Shown piece by piece: positions 50,597 through 58,137 of a DNA stretch of 58,738 nt (positions are counted from its first letter, which is position 1; each line of letters opens with the position of its first letter). Where the stretch lies: the NCBI GenBank assembly GCA_026392155.1, contig JAPLCP010000076.1:1-58738 (forward strand), read 5' to 3'. The position numbers and the translations under genes were made by a program. The stretch comes from Armatimonadota bacterium. GTDB taxonomy: Bacteria > Armatimonadota > Armatimonadia > Armatimonadales > Armatimonadaceae. The notes beneath the pieces were generated by a model. The model saw only the letters and a list, made by a program, of their open reading frames with translations, had not been told where the DNA came from and searched no databases.

Positions 50597-51978
50597 CCTT
50601 TCGCGACCTGCCGTCGGTGGAGAGACTGAGCGCGGAGCTGGCTGAGCTGAATCATGAGCTGGCAGTGCTGGTGGCACGGCAGGCGATTGATGAGGCGCGT
50701 GAGAAGCTCAGAACCCACCCTGGCCCTCCCTCGACGAAGGGGGGGGATCTGGCGACGCGTGCGCGGGCACTTGCCGCCGCGCTGGGGCGCAACCAGCTAC
50801 GGCGGGCGATCAATGCGACGGGCGTTTTGCTCCACACGAATCTCGGGCGCGCGACACTGGCTCCGAGCGCCGTGGCTGCGGTGGAAGCCGTTGCGGGTGG
50901 CCATGCGACTCTTGAGGTGGATGAAGAGACAGGGGGGCGGGGGAGTCGGCAGACGGTGATCGCGCAGCTTTTTCGTGAGCTGACTGGGGCTGAAGACGCA
51001 ATCGTGGTCAATAACAATGCAGCGGCCACGGTGCTGGCGCTGGCCGCACTCGCAAACGGCAAAGACGTCGTTCTCTCGCGGGGGGAGCTGGTGGAGATCG
51101 GGGGACACTTTCGCCTGCCCGAGGTGATCGTGCAGTCCGGTGCACGGCTTGTGGAAGTGGGCACAACCAACCGCACCCGAATCGCGGACTATGAGAAAGC
51201 GCTTACGGAGAATACCGGAATGCTCCTGCGCTGCCACCCGAGCAACTTTCGAGTCGTGGGCTTCACAGAAGCCGCAACTCTGGAAGAATTGGTTGCACTG
51301 AGCAAACGAAGCGTGATTCCGTTTGGCGATGACATTGGCTCAGGTGCCCTCGTAGACTTTACGCCGTTCGGCCTCACCGACGAGCCACAGGTGCAAAAGA
51401 GCGTGTCGGCGGGCGCGGATTTGGTGTGGTTCTCGGGCGATAAGCTGCTCGGAGGGCCACAAGCCGGGATTCTAGTGGGGCGTAAAGACCTCATCGCGAT
51501 CTGTAAGTCCCATCCCCTGATGCGTGCCCTGCGCCCCGACAAGCTGACGCTCGCCGCACTGGAAGCGACCCTACGACTCTATAAAACAGGCCGAGCCTGG
51601 GACGAAATCCCGATCCTACGTCGCATCAAGAGAGAGAGTGGGCAGATTGATCGCCGCTGTCGCCTTGTCGCAGGAAAGCTACGCAAGCTCGGCTACGAGG
51701 CCACGGTCGAAGCCACTTTTGCGCAAGTGGGCGGTGGCTCGCTCCCCGGTAGAATGCTCCCGTCACACGCCGTCGCAGTCCGTGCCGAGAACTTGCCCGC
51801 CCTCGCCCGAGCACTGCGTCACGCGCAAACCCCCGTCTATGGCCGCATCGAACGCGACAGGCTCTTGCTAGATCTCCGTGCCGTAGACAAAGACGAAGAA
51901 GCCGCACTCGTCTCCGCCTTCGCCCCTCTTCCAGCGACGAAGGAGCGATCTAGGGAAGAGGGGGTGGCCGAAGCATGA
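50593..51978 (+). CDS. selA: L-seryl-tRNA(Sec) selenium transferase
   Basis: 461 residues from ATG 50593, overlapping the tsaB stop as ATGA; an upstream extension lies within tsaB and is rejected. It has the family core LRRAINATGVLLHTNLGRA, ETGGRGSRQ, VVNNNAAATVLALAAL and the PLP-binding Lys near residue 285 in WFSGDKLLGGPQAG. SelA converts Ser-tRNA(Sec) to Sec-tRNA(Sec) using selenophosphate. The organism should therefore make selenoproteins; no selB, selC, selD or Sec-coding gene is seen in the window. Residues about 41-52 are coded by repeat copy G, and the C-terminus by copy H. Confidence 0.95.
   Translation: MTFRDLPSVERLSAELAELNHELAVLVARQAIDEAREKLRTHPGPPSTKGGDLATRARALAAALGRNQLRRAINATGVLLHTNLGRATLAPSAVAAVEAVAGGHATLEVDEETGGRGSRQTVIAQLFRELTGAEDAIVVNNNAAATVLALAALANGKDVVLSRGELVEIGGHFRLPEVIVQSGARLVEVGTTNRTRIADYEKALTENTGMLLRCHPSNFRVVGFTEAATLEELVALSKRSVIPFGDDIGSGALVDFTPFGLTDEPQVQKSVSAGADLVWFSGDKLLGGPQAGILVGRKDLIAICKSHPLMRALRPDKLTLAALEATLRLYKTGRAWDEIPILRRIKRESGQIDRRCRLVAGKLRKLGYEATVEATFAQVGGGSLPGRMLPSHAVAVRAENLPALARALRHAQTPVYGRIERDRLLLDLRAVDKDEEAALVSAFAPLPATKERSREEGVAEA
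50717..50752. repeat. GC-rich palindromic repeat, copy G (inside selA)
   Basis: TGGCCCTCCCTCGACGAAGG followed by a run of six G and ATCTGG. It is translated in frame as THPGPPSTKGGDL, between two helices of the SelA N-terminal domain. It shares CGACGAAGG and GATCT with copy H. Confidence 0.7.
51922..51969. repeat. GC-rich palindromic repeat, copy H (3' end of selA)
   Basis: Arms CCCTCTTCC (51924-51932) and GGAAGAGGG (51954-51962) around AGCGACGAAGGAGCGATCTA. Translated in frame as PLPATKERSREEGV at the SelA C-terminus, directly before the next gene's start. Confidence 0.7.
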
Positions 51979-52757
51979 GGCCGGGGGAGATGGCAGTCAC
52001 CTTCCTCGGAACAGGAACATCCACGGGCGTCCCATTACTTGCCTGCGACTGTGCGGTCTGCCTCTCGACCGACCCTCGCGACAAGCGCACGCGGCCCGCG
52101 CTCACGGTGCAGGGGCCGGAGGGGACAATTCTAGTAGACGCGGGCCCGGATTTTCGTACCCAGTGCCTCGCGCAGAAAGTCCGGCGCGTGGATGCCTGCA
52201 TCTTGACGCACACCCACGCCGATCATCTCTTTGGCCTCGACGATCTGCGGCAGTTCAACTTCCAGTACAACATTCGAATCCCGGTCTACGGCACGGCAGA
52301 GACCCTGGAGCGCGTGCAGAGTGTCTACGACTACTGCTTCAAAACGACCCAAGAAGGGGGAGGGAAGCCGCAGCTGGACTTGGTGGAGCTGATCCCATTT
52401 CAGCCCTTGATGCTTTGCGGCATCGAGGTGCTCCCACTCTGGCACTGGCACGGGGAGGTAAGAGTCACCAGTCTTCTCTTCAACAAGACCTTTGCCTATG
52501 TCACCGATGTCTCAGAGATTCCCGAGGAAACAAGGCCGTCTCTGCAAAATCTCGACACGCTTGTGCTCGGAACGGTGCGCTACGAGCCACACCCGACCCA
52601 TTTTCACCTAGAGCAAGCAATCGAGGAAGCCAAAGCACTCGGGGCACGGCAGACCTACTTCACCCATCTCTCGCACTACTTCAGCCACAAAGATGTGTCT
52701 GAGGAGCTACCCAAAAGCATCGCACTGGCCTACGACGGGCTACGATTGGCGTTTTAA
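51975..52757 (+). CDS. PhnP-like metallo-beta-lactamase-fold hydrolase
   Basis: 260 residues, ATGA overlap with selA. The MBL zinc motif is THTHADH (His79, His81, Asp83, His84). An N-terminal ACDCAVC cluster (Cys24, Cys26, Cys29) matches the structural zinc site of PhnP-type cyclic-phosphate phosphodiesterases. Later metal ligands are in PLWHWHGE and THLSHYFSH. It should hydrolyse a phosphodiester, probably a cyclic or nucleotide-type one, in the cytosol. Confidence 0.88.
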   Translation: MRPGEMAVTFLGTGTSTGVPLLACDCAVCLSTDPRDKRTRPALTVQGPEGTILVDAGPDFRTQCLAQKVRRVDACILTHTHADHLFGLDDLRQFNFQYNIRIPVYGTAETLERVQSVYDYCFKTTQEGGGKPQLDLVELIPFQPLMLCGIEVLPLWHWHGEVRVTSLLFNKTFAYVTDVSEIPEETRPSLQNLDTLVLGTVRYEPHPTHFHLEQAIEEAKALGARQTYFTHLSHYFSHKDVSEELPKSIALAYDGLRLAF

Positions 52758-52803
52758 CGCAAGAGGCTCTCTGTAATATGCAAAGGAAATTTTGCGATTC
52801 AGG

Positions 52804-52816
52804 TACAATGCCTCCC
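52804..52816 (+). promoter_or_regulatory. Leaderless -10 element before ATG 52817
   Basis: TACAAT at 52804-52809, seven bases (GCCTCCC), then ATG of the tricorn-like protease gene. Confidence 0.65.
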
Positions 52817-55800
52817 ATGAAACGCCTCTCTCTTGCACTCGCCGCGACTGTGCTGGCCTCGGCGAGCTTTGCTCAAACTTCCGTCTCTTTTCCGCGCTAC
52901 CCTGGACTCTCCCCCGATGGGAAGACCCTTGTCTTTTCCTATCAAGGCGATCTATGGGTCAGCCCCACCGAGGGGGGAGCACCGGCGCGACGCTTGACAT
53001 CACATCCCGCCTACGATGGACGTGCGCAGTTCTCGCCCGATGGCAAAGAGATAGGCTTCCAGTCTCTGCGCTATGGCCGCAACGAGGCGTTTGTGATGCC
53101 CGCAAACGGTGGCCCCGCGCGACGGCTGACGAACTATGGCGGGGGCAACGGTTTTCAGGGCTGGGCCGCAGGCGGCAAGAAGGTGCTGATTAGCTCCGTG
53201 CGTGAGCTGACCCGGCGGGGGCAGACCCTCTACACGGTCAATAACTCCGACAAGCCCGGTCGGCCTATCCCGGTGCTCGGGCTCAACAATCTTATTGGAG
53301 GACAGCTCTCCCCCGACGGTACCAAGCTGGTGTTCTCGCGTGGTGCAACCGACTGGCCACGCATCGGCTACCGGGGCAGTGCCAACGCCGATATCTGGGT
53401 CTACGATCTCAGCACCAAAGAGTTCAAGCAGCTCACCGATTTTGATGGTCAGGACATGTGGCCGCTCTGGATGCCCGATAGCAAGAACGTCGTTTTTGTC
53501 TCGGAGCGTGATGGTGCCTACAACCTCTATAAAATCAGCGCCTCGGGCGGGAAGGCCACACAGCTCACGAAGTATGTCGGGGAGGGGGTTCGCTTTCCCA
53601 CGGTTTCTGCTGATGGCTCCCGTGCTGCCTTCGAGGTAGGGGATCGAATCGAGACGGTAGCCCTAACTGGAGCGGCAAGTGCGCCTAAGATGGTAGCTTT
53701 GGCAGTGGCGGCTGATGACAAGAGTAACCCGGTCGAGAACCTGACACTCAGTAGTGGCGCGTCTGAAGTGGTTCCCAGCGGCGATGGTGAGCAAGTGGGT
53801 TTTGTGGTGCGGGGGGATGTCTTTGCAGCTCCAGCCACGGGCGGAAAGGCAGTACGCCTCACCGATGGGCCGCAGCGCGAGGGCGATCTTGCCTGGTCAC
53901 CCGATGGCAAGACCCTGATCTATGTCAAAGACGGTGACTTCTACGCCCTCACTAGCACCGACACCGACGAGCCCAAGCTCAGCAAGTCGCTCAAGCGCAG
54001 CAGCACGCGGCTCACCAGCACCGCCTCCCCTGAGAGCAGCCCGCACTTCTCGCCCGATGGTAAGAAGCTGGCCTATGTCCGTGGCAAGGGCGAGCTGGTG
54101 GTCTCGGATGCCGACGGTAAAAACGACAAGGTGGTGATCAAAGTCCTGAACCTGCAAGAGCTAAACTGGTCGCCCGATGGTAAGTGGCTGACCTACTCTG
54201 CGGAGGACGAAGAGTTCAACAGCGAGATCTTTGTGCTCTCTCTTGAGCCAGGTAGCAAGCCGATCAATGTCAGCCGCCACCCGCGCAACGACTACGCACC
54301 GTCTTTCTCGCCCGATGGCGGCAAGCTGATCTGGATGAGCGAGCGCTCCGAGCGCCAGTTCGATATCTTCTGGGTCTACCTCAAGAAAGATGATGACGAG
54401 CGCACAACCGAGGGCTGGCAGCGCCTTAAGGAGAAGAAGAAGCCCGCAGGCCCACCTACGGCACCACCAACAGCCCCAACATTGGCTCCCCCGAACTCGG
54501 GGGCGGGGGGGGGAGCTGCGGTGGCAGTGGATGCGGAAGGGATTCATGAGCGGACGCGCCGCCTGACTGCCTCACCGGGCAATGAGACGGGGCCCGTGGT
54601 GACGGCGAGCCCGGATGGCTCGACTCTTGTGGCGTTCTCCGCTGGGCCGGAGATTCAGCTTGCGGTGATCGCCGATGGTGCACCCTCGCAGCCGCCGCGC
54701 CGCATGGCGGCGGGAGGGGGAGGGCTCACCTGGGCCAAGGGAACTCTGTTCTATCTTGCTCAAGGCGGCACGATTGCTGCCGCCTCGCCCGCCGCCCCCG
54801 AGGCACGCCCCGTGGCGTTCCGGGCAAAGCTAACCGCAGATAAACGCGAGCTACAGAAAGCCGTCTTTGAAGAGGCGTGGGAGGTCATGAACCAGGTCTT
54901 CTACGATCCGAAGTTCCATGGTGCCGACTGGCCTGCTCTGCGCGAGAAGTACCGCCCGATGGCCGCCGCCGCCTCCGACCCGATGGACTTCTACGACGTG
55001 ATCCGCTTGCTCATGGGGCACCTGAACTCGTCGCATATTGGCATTACGCCTGGCATTATCTCGGATGGGGGAGCCACCCCAATTCCCACGGGCCTGCTCG
55101 GAACGATCTGGGACGAGAGCTACAGTGGCCCTGGCCTCAAAGTGGCGCGGGTTCTGAAAAGTAGCCCCGCCGACCGTGCGGAGTCCAAGCTGCTTCCCGG
55201 TGAAGTTATTCTGGCGATTGGGGGAACCACCCTCACCGCAGACACTAACCCCGATGAGCTACTCGCCGACACGGTGGGGGAGAAGCTCCCGCTGACCGTT
55301 AAAGGCACCGATGGTAAAGAGCGCGAGGTCTTGATCGTCCCAGCTGCCACCACTGCCGTGGGGAGCCTGCTCTACGACGACTGGACGTCCTCGCGCCAGG
55401 AGCTCACCCACAAGCTCAGCGGCGGCAAGCTGGCGTATCTGCACATTCAGGGCATGGACAAGCTCAGCCAAGACAAGTTCGAGGCAGGGCTCTATGCCGA
55501 AGCCTATGGCCGCGATGCGCTGCTCATTGATGTCCGTGACAATGGAGGCGGCTCGACGGCGGACTACCTGCTGACAATGCTCTCGCAGCCACGCCATGCC
55601 TATACCATCGCCCGTGACGGTGCCCCGGGCTACCCAACGGATCGCCTCCCGTACTACCCCTGGCGCAAACCGGCGGGCCTGCTGATCAACGAGAACAGCT
55701 ACTCCAACGCGGAGATCTTTGCCCACGCCTTCAAGCAGCTCGACCGTGGCCCGATCTTTGGCATTCCGACCTTTGGCGCGGTCGTCTCCACCGGAGCCGC

Positions 55801-56044
55801 CTCGCTGCTAGATGGCTCGCAGATTCGCACACCAGGCCGTGGCTGGTACCGCGTGAGTGATGGCGTGAACGAGGAGCACACGGGTGCCGAGCCAGATACC
55901 AGAGTCGAGATCAGCCCCACCGATGAGCTCGCAGGCCGCGATCCGCAGCTAGAAGCTGCGGTAAAAGCCCTGATGAGCAAGGCAAAACCCGTCAAGCTCC
56001 CTGAGGCCAAGCCCGGTCGTCTTAGCACGAGCACGAAGAAGTAG
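52817..56044 (+). CDS. Secreted tricorn-like S41 protease
   Basis: 1075 residues from ATG 52817; an upstream ATG at 52778 precedes the promoter and is rejected. Signal peptide MKRLSLALAATVLASASFAQ. The N-terminal part (about 25-560) is a TolB/tricorn-type beta-propeller with repeated SPDGKxLxF blades. A core with a PDZ domain (about 770-840, PGLKVARVLKSSPADRAESK) and an S41 domain follow; the catalytic Ser is in ENSYSNAEIFAHAF (near residue 960), with LLIDVRDNGGGST before it. It degrades peptides in the periplasm or outside. Repeat copy I lies in the linker after the propeller. Confidence 0.92.
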   Translation: MKRLSLALAATVLASASFAQTSVSFPRYPGLSPDGKTLVFSYQGDLWVSPTEGGAPARRLTSHPAYDGRAQFSPDGKEIGFQSLRYGRNEAFVMPANGGPARRLTNYGGGNGFQGWAAGGKKVLISSVRELTRRGQTLYTVNNSDKPGRPIPVLGLNNLIGGQLSPDGTKLVFSRGATDWPRIGYRGSANADIWVYDLSTKEFKQLTDFDGQDMWPLWMPDSKNVVFVSERDGAYNLYKISASGGKATQLTKYVGEGVRFPTVSADGSRAAFEVGDRIETVALTGAASAPKMVALAVAADDKSNPVENLTLSSGASEVVPSGDGEQVGFVVRGDVFAAPATGGKAVRLTDGPQREGDLAWSPDGKTLIYVKDGDFYALTSTDTDEPKLSKSLKRSSTRLTSTASPESSPHFSPDGKKLAYVRGKGELVVSDADGKNDKVVIKVLNLQELNWSPDGKWLTYSAEDEEFNSEIFVLSLEPGSKPINVSRHPRNDYAPSFSPDGGKLIWMSERSERQFDIFWVYLKKDDDERTTEGWQRLKEKKKPAGPPTAPPTAPTLAPPNSGAGGGAAVAVDAEGIHERTRRLTASPGNETGPVVTASPDGSTLVAFSAGPEIQLAVIADGAPSQPPRRMAAGGGGLTWAKGTLFYLAQGGTIAAASPAAPEARPVAFRAKLTADKRELQKAVFEEAWEVMNQVFYDPKFHGADWPALREKYRPMAAAASDPMDFYDVIRLLMGHLNSSHIGITPGIISDGGATPIPTGLLGTIWDESYSGPGLKVARVLKSSPADRAESKLLPGEVILAIGGTTLTADTNPDELLADTVGEKLPLTVKGTDGKEREVLIVPAATTAVGSLLYDDWTSSRQELTHKLSGGKLAYLHIQGMDKLSQDKFEAGLYAEAYGRDALLIDVRDNGGGSTADYLLTMLSQPRHAYTIARDGAPGYPTDRLPYYPWRKPAGLLINENSYSNAEIFAHAFKQLDRGPIFGIPTFGAVVSTGAASLLDGSQIRTPGRGWYRVSDGVNEEHTGAEPDTRVEISPTDELAGRDPQLEAAVKALMSKAKPVKLPEAKPGRLSTSTKK
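54484..54516. repeat. GC-rich palindromic repeat, copy I (tricorn-like protease)
   Basis: GGCTCCCCCGA-AC-TCGGGGG, then C and a run of eight G with AGCT. Same pattern as copies B and C. Translated in frame as APPNSGAGGGAA within a Pro/Ala-rich linker. Confidence 0.75.
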
Positions 56045-56060
56045 CCTACGGCTGTAAAGC

Positions 56061-56089
56061 CCGTGCCGGGCTAATTTAGCCCGGCACGG
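56061..56089. terminator. Bidirectional hairpin between protease gene and rnpB
   Basis: Perfect 14-base inverted repeat: CCGTGCCGGGCTAA (56061-56074) and TTAGCCCGGCACGG (56076-56089). It lies between the protease stop (56044) and the 3' end of rnpB on the opposite strand, so it can end both transcripts. Tails are not T-rich. Confidence 0.75.
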
Positions 56090-56097
56090 AATCTGTT

Positions 56098-56472
56098 GGA
56101 GTGGGCCTATAAGCCGGGTTCTGTGTTTGTGTGGTCATCTATCTGCGACGCACGTTACCGTGCGCCTCTTGCGGTCTACCGGAAGGCTCCGCGAGCCGCC
56201 TCAACACCTTCCTTTGACCTTGCTTCGAGTGGGGTTTGCCGGGCCGGTACGTCACCGCACCGCCGGTGCGCTCTTACCGCACCATTTCACCCTTACCACC
56301 CTCCTCCCTGGCCCTCCTCCCAATTCTGGGAGGAAGGGGAAGGGGGTGGCGGTATCTTTCTGTTGCACTTTCCGTCGGGTCACCCCGCCAGGCCGTTAAC
56401 CTGCACCCTGCCCTGCGAAGCCCGGACTTTCCTCAGGCAGCTTACGCCCCCTGCGACCACCCGTCCCACTCC
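56098..56472 (-). ncRNA. rnpB: RNase P RNA, bacterial type A
   Basis: About 375 bases on the minus strand. Ends were set by the P1 helix: GGAGTGGG (forward 56465-56472) pairs with CCCACTCC (forward 56098-56105). Conserved cores are at the right places, given as forward complements: GAGGAAAGTCCGGGCT (56419-56434), ACAGAAA (56357-56363), GGTAAGGGTGAAA (56285-56297), AGATAGATGACC (56133-56144) and ACAGAACCCGGCTTAT (56109-56124). It is the catalytic subunit that matures tRNA 5' ends. The variable P12 arm is formed by palindromic repeat copy J. Frames reading across it on the plus strand are artefacts. Confidence 0.95.
56301..56349. repeat. GC-rich palindromic repeat, copy J (P12 arm of rnpB)
   Basis: Inner hairpin TCCTCCCA-ATTC-TGGGAGGA at 56315-56334, with CCTCCCTGGCCC before and AGGGGAAGGGGG after. 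It occupies the P12 position of the RNase P RNA, between the ACCGCC and GGTAAGGGTGAAA cores. Confidence 0.75.
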
Positions 56473-56477
56473 AGCGG

Positions 56478-57320
56478 CTATTCTATCAGGCTCACGCGCT
56501 CACCCGCCCGAAGAACCCGATAGGGCTGGCCAATTCGCTCACAAGTCGAGACAAAAAGCTCGGGCGGCTCGGTGTTAAACGTGAACAGCTCATAGTGGCC
56601 GGGAATCGCAAGCTTAGCCCCGCTGGCTTTCGCCAGAGTTGCTGCCTCGTCGCCCCAAAGATTGCCTGAAACGCGTCGCTCAGGGAGGCGGCCATTGATG
56701 GGAAGCAGCGCGAGGGTGGGGGAGTAGAGCGCAAGTAGAGCTTCCATGCCCTCATAAGGAATCGTATCGCCGCTGTGATAGAGCGTCCACGGCCCCAGTT
56801 CAATGATAAAGCCCGCGTAGCAGGGGAGGAGCTCCTCATGGGCGGCGGGAACAGCGGTGACGAGTACGCCGGGGAGTCTGACGGTCTTGCCGATCTCCAC
56901 TTCCGTCAAGCGTAGATCATCTGTTTGCCAGCCCAAGCGCTCTGAGGCAAACGTCAAGTTTGCCTCAGGGAGAACGAGCACAGCGTCGGGGTTTGTGGCG
57001 AAAATCGGAAGGAGTGTCTCGGCGTCTAAGTGATCCGTATGGTTGTGACTGCTGGTAATAACGGTGATTTGCGTCAGAAGCTCTGGGGCGATCACACGCT
57101 CCGTCATGCGGGTATGAGGCTTGTCTGTCGCGGCGTATTTTTTCGTCAGCGAGTCCGAGAGATACGGGTCGAGCAGGATTCGAGTCTGGCCATAGATCAC
57201 CAAGTAGCCGCTCTGGCCCAGCCACCAGAGATGGAGGGCATCGGGCTGGCTGGTGCACGCGGCGTCGACATCGGCGAGGAAGGCATCGTCTTTGAGGAAA
57301 GGAACTATCACGCTTCCCAT
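56478..57320 (-). CDS. UlaG-like MBL-fold metal-dependent hydrolase
   Basis: 280 residues. It has LWWLGQSGYLVIYGQTRILLDPYLSDSL, typical of UlaG/YcjY-like MBL hydrolases (quoted in part), the zinc motif SSHNHTDHLD, AVPAAHEELLP and a late IPGHYELF. UlaG acts on L-ascorbate-6-phosphate lactone; relatives act on other lactones or N-acyl compounds. The substrate here is unknown. rnpB follows on the same strand with its own promoter at the gene's stop codon. It is divergent from the 57335 gene by 14 bases. Confidence 0.88.
   Translation of the reverse strand: MGSVIVPFLKDDAFLADVDAACTSQPDALHLWWLGQSGYLVIYGQTRILLDPYLSDSLTKKYAATDKPHTRMTERVIAPELLTQITVITSSHNHTDHLDAETLLPIFATNPDAVLVLPEANLTFASERLGWQTDDLRLTEVEIGKTVRLPGVLVTAVPAAHEELLPCYAGFIIELGPWTLYHSGDTIPYEGMEALLALYSPTLALLPINGRLPERRVSGNLWGDEAATLAKASGAKLAIPGHYELFTFNTEPPELFVSTCERIGQPYRVLRAGERVSLIE
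56480..56488 (-). promoter_or_regulatory. Extended -10 promoter of rnpB
   Basis: Minus strand TGATAGAAT (56488-56480): an extended -10 whose TAGAAT overlaps the stop codon of the upstream hydrolase gene. Seven bases on is the expected 5' end of rnpB (56472/3). No clear -35. Confidence 0.7.
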
Positions 57321-57322
57321 TG

Positions 57323-57334
57323 TACACTGTGCCT
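57323..57334 (+). promoter_or_regulatory. Leaderless -10 element before ATG 57335
   Basis: TACACT at 57323-57328, six bases (GTGCCT), then ATG. It begins 3 bases from the divergent start codon at 57320. Confidence 0.55.
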
Positions 57335-57709
57335 ATGAATCCCCTGCTTGTCCTTTCGGGTGTTTGCCTGATTTTATTGTTCGTGATCGCCGTCTTAGCC
57401 AAACGCGTCCGAGCGCTTTCCGAACAGCTCTCCGATGCCGATTTCCAGCAGCGCTCGCTCTCCACAACCTACGGGAAGATCTCCGAGCAGTGGTTTCCGC
57501 TGATGGAGCAGTACCCCTACGACCCACAAGGCTTTCGGTTTCTGGGCTCGCCTATAGACGGCGTGCAGTTCGAGGAGGATCGGATCATCTTTGTGGAGTT
57601 CAAGGCCAACCGCAGCCAGCTTGCCAAGAACCAGCGTCGCTTCCGCGATCTCGTCGAGGCAGGCGAGGTCTACTTCGAGGAGTTTCGATTTACGGAACCT
57701 ACGGATTGA
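57335..57709 (+). CDS. Membrane-anchored Holliday-junction-resolvase-like nuclease
   Basis: 124 residues from ATG 57335, chosen from the promoter; an in-frame start 15 bases earlier would precede the -10. An N-terminal membrane helix (LLVLSGVCLILLFVIAVLA) leads into a short coiled part. The C-terminal half has the PD-(D/E)xK pattern FLGSPIDGVQFEEDRIIFVEFK then ANRSQLAKNQRRFRDLVEAG, with Asp and the E-x-K triad (quoted in two parts). This matches the resolvase-related endonuclease family PF10107. DNA cleavage is inferred; a role in uptake or repair near the membrane is possible. Confidence 0.8.
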   Translation: MNPLLVLSGVCLILLFVIAVLAKRVRALSEQLSDADFQQRSLSTTYGKISEQWFPLMEQYPYDPQGFRFLGSPIDGVQFEEDRIIFVEFKANRSQLAKNQRRFRDLVEAGEVYFEEFRFTEPTD

Positions 57710-57845
57710 GGCTACAGTCAGAGTAGCAACGGGCCGAAAATAGGTCTATGGTGAGGCAAATCACAGGCAAAAAAACGGCGGCGTCGCCGGAATTGAGGGA
57801 ATCTGCATGATAAACTGGAAAGCAACTTCCGAAGGAAATCAGACA

Positions 57846-58064
57846 ATGACGACAGTAAGTAAGAAAGCCTATTGGGTTGTAGGAATCGTAGCGGCGACCG
57901 CATCAGCGGCGACAGCGGCATATTTAATCTGGTCGCGTGGCAAGAAAGCGGGTGTCGAGGCCGCCTCCGATACCGTCGAGGATTTGCTGGACCGCTGTCA
58001 CGACCAGGTTCAGCGGATCGAAAAGCGTCTGGGCGAGCTACCGCAAGCAATCCAAAGTAGCTAG
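57846..58064 (+). CDS. Small YtxH-like single-helix membrane protein
   Basis: 72 residues from ATG 57846, with AAGGAA 8 bases upstream as ribosome-binding site; ATG 57807 (85 residues, behind a GAGGG run) is the alternative. MTTVSKKAYWVVGIVAATA starts a membrane helix reaching about residue 26, followed by a basic RGKKAG and an amphipathic helical tail (VEDLLDRCHDQVQRIEKRLGEL). This layout resembles YtxH-type stress or envelope proteins, without sequence proof. The 136 bases before it hold a short GC hairpin only. Confidence 0.65.
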   Translation: MTTVSKKAYWVVGIVAATASAATAAYLIWSRGKKAGVEAASDTVEDLLDRCHDQVQRIEKRLGELPQAIQSS

Positions 58065-58068
58065 AGAA

Positions 58069-58089
58069 ATGTCCCACTTTTTGGGACAT
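58069..58089. repeat. Operator-like inverted repeat
   Basis: ATGTCCCA (58069-58076), CTTTT, TGGGACAT (58082-58089): a perfect 8-base dyad. It abuts the -35 region of the gene at 58138 and lies 4 bases after the preceding gene's stop. It may be a repressor site, or a weak terminator. Confidence 0.5.
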
Positions 58090-58137
58090 GACAATATGAA
58101 GTACTTCGATATATAATTCCTCAGAGGAGTTTGAAGT
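58089..58137 (+). promoter_or_regulatory. Promoter and ribosome-binding site of the 58138 gene
   Basis: TGACAA (58089-58094), a 17-base spacer, TATAAT (58112-58117), then GAGGAG about 8 bases before ATG 58138. Unlike most genes of the window, this one has a leader with a canonical Shine-Dalgarno site. Confidence 0.65.

Noticed and set aside
16021-56349. Treating the G/C palindromes as a CRISPR array or as plain terminators
   Set aside because: They are scattered, not evenly spaced, vary in sequence, lack T-tracts and mostly lie inside coding frames.
56096-56578. Plus-strand frames across the rnpB region
   Set aside because: All conserved RNase P RNA cores are present on the minus strand; the frames are by-products of its GC content.
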